Origin: Cytophagaceae bacterium
GTDB taxonomy: Bacteria; Bacteroidota; Bacteroidia; Cytophagales; Cytophagaceae
Reading direction: 5' to 3'
NCBI GenBank assembly: GCA_021151805.1
Contig: JAGKWN010000109.1
Location: forward strand, 1 to 16,702
DNA: 16,702 nucleotides
Part shown: one piece after another, positions 13,967-16,702 of the stretch
How positions within the stretch are numbered: position 1 is the stretch's first letter
Layout: every line of letters begins with the position of its first letter
Notes under the pieces: generated by a model
The model's input: the letters and a program-made list of their open reading frames with translations, nothing else
Database searches by the model: none
Told to the model about the DNA's origin: nothing
Translations under genes and position numbers: made by a program

Positions 13967-16120
13967 ATGAAAATCAATTCTATCCATATACAAAATTTTA
14001 GAAAGTTACAATCCTGTAAAATAGATTTTTCAGAAAAGGAGACAATTTTTGTAGGGGCAAATAACAGTGGTAAAACGACTGCAATGGATGCCTTGATGAT
14101 TTTTCTTAAAACTAAAAGTTTCAAAACTCAAGATTTTACCCTTTGTCATTGGAAAAGTTTAAACGAAGTTGGAGAAAACTGGATTAAAGCAGATGAGTTG
14201 AAGGAAGAAGATAAGATTGTAAAATTATTTGAACAATATTTACCCATATTAGATTTATGGGTTGAAGTTGAAAATGCGGAACTTCATTATGTGAGTCATA
14301 TAATTCCTACCTTGGATTGGAAGGGAGGTTTATTAGGAATAAGGTTACGATTTGAACCTAAAGACGTGAATGAATTGATAAAAGAATTCATAACTCTTTA
14401 TAATAAGTCAAACAAGCTTTCACAAGAAAAGGAAAAAGACTTTAAACTATGGCCAAAAACGTTTTGGGATTTTTGTGAACGTAAACTTAATGCACATTTT
14501 ACAATCAAAACTTATTTGCTTGATCCTGATAAATACGATGAAAAGCAAGAATTGGCAGACAATAATATTGCATTAGAAGGAGATGTTTTAAAGGGGCTAA
14601 TAAAAATAGATATTATTAATGCTCAACGAGGATTCAGTGATGCAAATTCAGAAACTCCAGAAAGTAATAATAACAGAAATCTGTCTTCTCAATTAAGAGC
14701 TTATTATGACAAGCACCTTAATCCGACATTAGAACCAACCGAAAAGGATATAGATGCACTAGAATCAATAAATAATGCCCAAAATGATTTTGATAAAAAT
14801 CTAAAAGAAAGCTTTAAGAAATCTCTTTCAGAACTTGAAGGGTTAAACTATCCAGGATTTGGGAATCCTCAAATTCAGTTATCTACTAAAGTTTCAACAG
14901 CAGATGGTCTCCAACATGATTCGGCAGTAAAATATTATCTCGACAAAGACTTATCGTTACCCGAAAAGTATAATGGTTTAGGATATCAAAACCTTATATC
15001 GATTATCTTTAAATTAATACGGTTTAGGGATGAATGGATGAGGCTTGGCAAAAATGTAATGACAGACGATGAAATTATTGAACCTTTACATCTAGTCTTA
15101 ATTGAAGAACCTGAGGCGCATTTACATGCACAAGTTCAACAGGTTTTCATTAAGAAGGCTTATGATGTATTGCGAAACAATAAAAATTTAGGTAGTGAAA
15201 AAGATTTTACAACACAATTAGTTATCAGTACACATTCCAGCTATATCGCTCATCAAAAATTTGAAAGTTTACGATATTTTAAAAGAAATAATTCTTTAGC
15301 TCTTCCTACATCAGAAGTAATTAATCTGAAATCAGTTTTTGGTGCAAAAGAAAAAGAGACTGAGAAGTTTGTAATTCGATACTTAAATACAACACATAAC
15401 GATTTATTTTTTGCTGATGCTGTTATCTTAGTAGAAGGGCCTGCTGAAAGAATTCTAGTACCACATTTTATAAAAAATGAAAATAGTTTATTAGAAAGTT
15501 GTTATGTAACAATTCTAGAAATTGGCGGAAGTCATGCACATAGATTAAAGCCTCTCATTGAAACATTAGGATTGATCTGTTTGGTTATTACTGATATTGA
15601 TTCTGTTAATCCAAATGATAATGGTAAGAAATGCCAGCCTGAATTAGGAAAGAATTATAAAACAAATAATGATACATTAAAAGGCTGGCATCCGCAAAAA
15701 GAACTCTTAGATGAATTGTTGAATTTAAACTCGGATGATAAAATAAAGAAAGGTTTACCGATTAGAGTAGCTTATCAAAAGGCAATCGAATTTGACAATA
15801 GTGGCAGCAAAATCATTGTTTATCCATACACATTTGAAGATGCATTGGTAATTGAGAACAAGGATAGCTTTAAAGTTATTGTTGATGCCACAGGTCTTTT
15901 GAAAAAAATGGTAGATGCTTCTAAGAAAGATGAGTTGAAAGAACTAGTAAAAGAAACATATACAATCATTAATGATAAACAAGCAAAAAAAGCAGAATTT
16001 GCTTTGGATATATTATATTTTGAAGATCCCCAAAAGATCAAAACTCCTGCATATATAAAAGAAGGATTAGATTGGATTGAAGAACAATTAAAAAGTAACA
16101 AACAAGGATTAATTAACTAA
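13967..16120 (+). CDS. OLD-family ATPase-TOPRIM endonuclease, GajA-like
   Basis: This is a 717-residue ABC-type ATPase fused to a TOPRIM nuclease. Walker A is GANNSGKTT (30-38). A signature-like NGLGYQNLI lies at 336-344. Walker B is LVLIEEPEAHLHAQ (377-389) and the H-loop is ISTHSS (H423). The TOPRIM domain begins at about 483 with VILVEGPAE (E490, E494) and continues to VITDID (D543, D545), the acidic residues expected to bind metal. This is the layout of OLD nucleases and of GajA in Gabija; the insertions make it longer than GajA as I recall it (about 580 residues). In Gabija, GajA assembles with the helicase GajB and degrades or nicks phage DNA. The helicase gene follows after 2 nt, which supports a class 2 OLD/Gabija assignment. 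Confidence 0.88.
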   Translation: MKINSIHIQNFRKLQSCKIDFSEKETIFVGANNSGKTTAMDALMIFLKTKSFKTQDFTLCHWKSLNEVGENWIKADELKEEDKIVKLFEQYLPILDLWVEVENAELHYVSHIIPTLDWKGGLLGIRLRFEPKDVNELIKEFITLYNKSNKLSQEKEKDFKLWPKTFWDFCERKLNAHFTIKTYLLDPDKYDEKQELADNNIALEGDVLKGLIKIDIINAQRGFSDANSETPESNNNRNLSSQLRAYYDKHLNPTLEPTEKDIDALESINNAQNDFDKNLKESFKKSLSELEGLNYPGFGNPQIQLSTKVSTADGLQHDSAVKYYLDKDLSLPEKYNGLGYQNLISIIFKLIRFRDEWMRLGKNVMTDDEIIEPLHLVLIEEPEAHLHAQVQQVFIKKAYDVLRNNKNLGSEKDFTTQLVISTHSSYIAHQKFESLRYFKRNNSLALPTSEVINLKSVFGAKEKETEKFVIRYLNTTHNDLFFADAVILVEGPAERILVPHFIKNENSLLESCYVTILEIGGSHAHRLKPLIETLGLICLVITDIDSVNPNDNGKKCQPELGKNYKTNNDTLKGWHPQKELLDELLNLNSDDKIKKGLPIRVAYQKAIEFDNSGSKIIVYPYTFEDALVIENKDSFKVIVDATGLLKKMVDASKKDELKELVKETYTIINDKQAKKAEFALDILYFEDPQKIKTPAYIKEGLDWIEEQLKSNKQGLIN

Positions 16121-16122
16121 AC

Positions 16123-16702
16123 ATGAATCTAATGACTGAATATACTAATGAAATAGATGCTTCAGTTGATGATGTGATATATGAAAGTCTTAAACCGTCA
16201 TCTCCCCAAAGCTTTTTCCTTTTTGCAGGTGCAGGTTCTGGGAAAACAAGGACACTTGTAAATGTGCTGGCCCGCTTTAAAAAGGAGTTTGGACAGGAAT
16301 ATAAATTAAGAAATAAAAGAATTGCAATCATTACATATACTAACGCAGCTGCAGATGAAATTACTCATAGATTAGAGTATAGTTCAATATTTAGTATTAG
16401 CACAATTCATAGTTTTTGTTGGGAATTAATAAAGAACTTCACTCCCGATATAAAAAGCTGGCTAAAGGATAGCCTAAGTGCAGAAATAGTGGAATTACAA
16501 GAACAACAATCTAAGAGTAAAGATTTAACTAACAAAACATCCATTGGTAGAGCAAAAAAAATAGAATCAAAAAATAAAAGGCTTGCATCGCTTGAAACCA
16601 TTCAAAAGTTCATTTATAATCCTAATGGAGATAATTTAACTAAAGATTCTTTAAATCATACAGAGGTAATTTCGATTACTGCTGATTTTATTAAATCGAA
16701 AG
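16123..16702 (+). CDS. UvrD/Rep-family superfamily 1 helicase, GajB-like (3' end cut by the window)
   Basis: The first 193 codons of a helicase are present and the frame is open at the window edge. Walker A AGAGSGKTRTLV (35-46) is followed by motif Ia IITYTNAAADEITHR (69-83) and motif Ic STIHSFCWELIK (93-104), all typical of UvrD/PcrA-like helicases. A Lys/Glu-rich helical stretch (about 120-160) follows. Its ATG lies 2 nt after the OLD gene stop, and M4 is an alternative start. The pairing matches Gabija, where GajB works with GajA. The remaining motifs (II-VI) and any nuclease extension are out of view, so length and subfamily cannot be judged. Confidence 0.85.
   Translation, partial: MNLMTEYTNEIDASVDDVIYESLKPSSPQSFFLFAGAGSGKTRTLVNVLARFKKEFGQEYKLRNKRIAIITYTNAAADEITHRLEYSSIFSISTIHSFCWELIKNFTPDIKSWLKDSLSAEIVELQEQQSKSKDLTNKTSIGRAKKIESKNKRLASLETIQKFIYNPNGDNLTKDSLNHTEVISITADFIKSK

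Larger units (their letters stand above)
7247..16702. mobile_element. Integrated element at tRNA-Leu, left part (right end not in window)
   Basis: A large serine recombinase gene abuts the tRNA, the coding sequence becomes visibly richer in A+T from here on, and the cargo is defence-type genes. Together these indicate an integrative element or genomic island. The exact left boundary is uncertain. It may lie inside the tRNA or just after its terminator, because the recombinase frame runs through both. No second copy of the tRNA 3' end was found in the window, so the right attachment site should be farther downstream. Confidence 0.65.

Noticed and set aside
13903..16601. Minus-strand ORFs within the OLD and helicase genes
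   Set aside because: They are short, Ser/Phe/Leu-rich translations complementary to strongly conserved coding sequence.

Overview
The window looks like a Bacteroidota chromosome, probably Cytophaga-like, although the species cannot be fixed from sequence alone. Three signs support this. A secreted metalloprotease ends in a type IX secretion (Por) sorting domain. A Bacteroidota-type promoter (TTTG, 19 nt, TAnnTTTG) precedes the tRNA gene. The ComEC protein lacks the C-terminal metallo-beta-lactamase domain. Strong Shine-Dalgarno sites are also scarce.

Layout. Positions 1-7246 look like host backbone: a crotonase-family hydratase, comEC, an M43 protease and phoH, all on the minus strand. A divergent SAM hydroxide adenosyltransferase-family gene and tRNA-Leu(CAA) follow on the plus strand. 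Two intergenic zones (14-91 and 2895-3178) hold a recurring three-hairpin repeat unit, and 6950-7088 holds CTAG-rich inverted repeats.

From about 7247 to the right edge the sequence is visibly richer in A+T and reads as an integrated mobile element at the tRNA-Leu gene. Its left end carries a large serine recombinase whose frame runs antisense through the whole tRNA. A 58-residue ORF is translationally coupled upstream of it, and four repeats in exact 20-bp register lie beyond that. Next come a divergent pair (an unknown 112-residue gene and a small Xre repressor) and a 360-bp gap. The gap ends in a 21-codon ORF whose first 15 residues match the N-terminus of the SbcD nuclease, a probable gene relic.

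The cargo is a tightly packed plus-strand operon that runs off the window. It encodes a sacsin/Hsp90-like GHKL ATPase, an AlbA_2 (Schlafen-type) protein with a C-terminal HEPN-like Rx4H motif, an OLD-family ATPase-TOPRIM nuclease and a UvrD-like helicase (partial). The last two have the architecture of Gabija (GajA/GajB, also called class 2 OLD). The first two, overlapping by 1 nt and placed 35 nt upstream, suggest an extended Gabija-like phage-defence operon. The helicase C-terminus and the element's right end lie outside the window.
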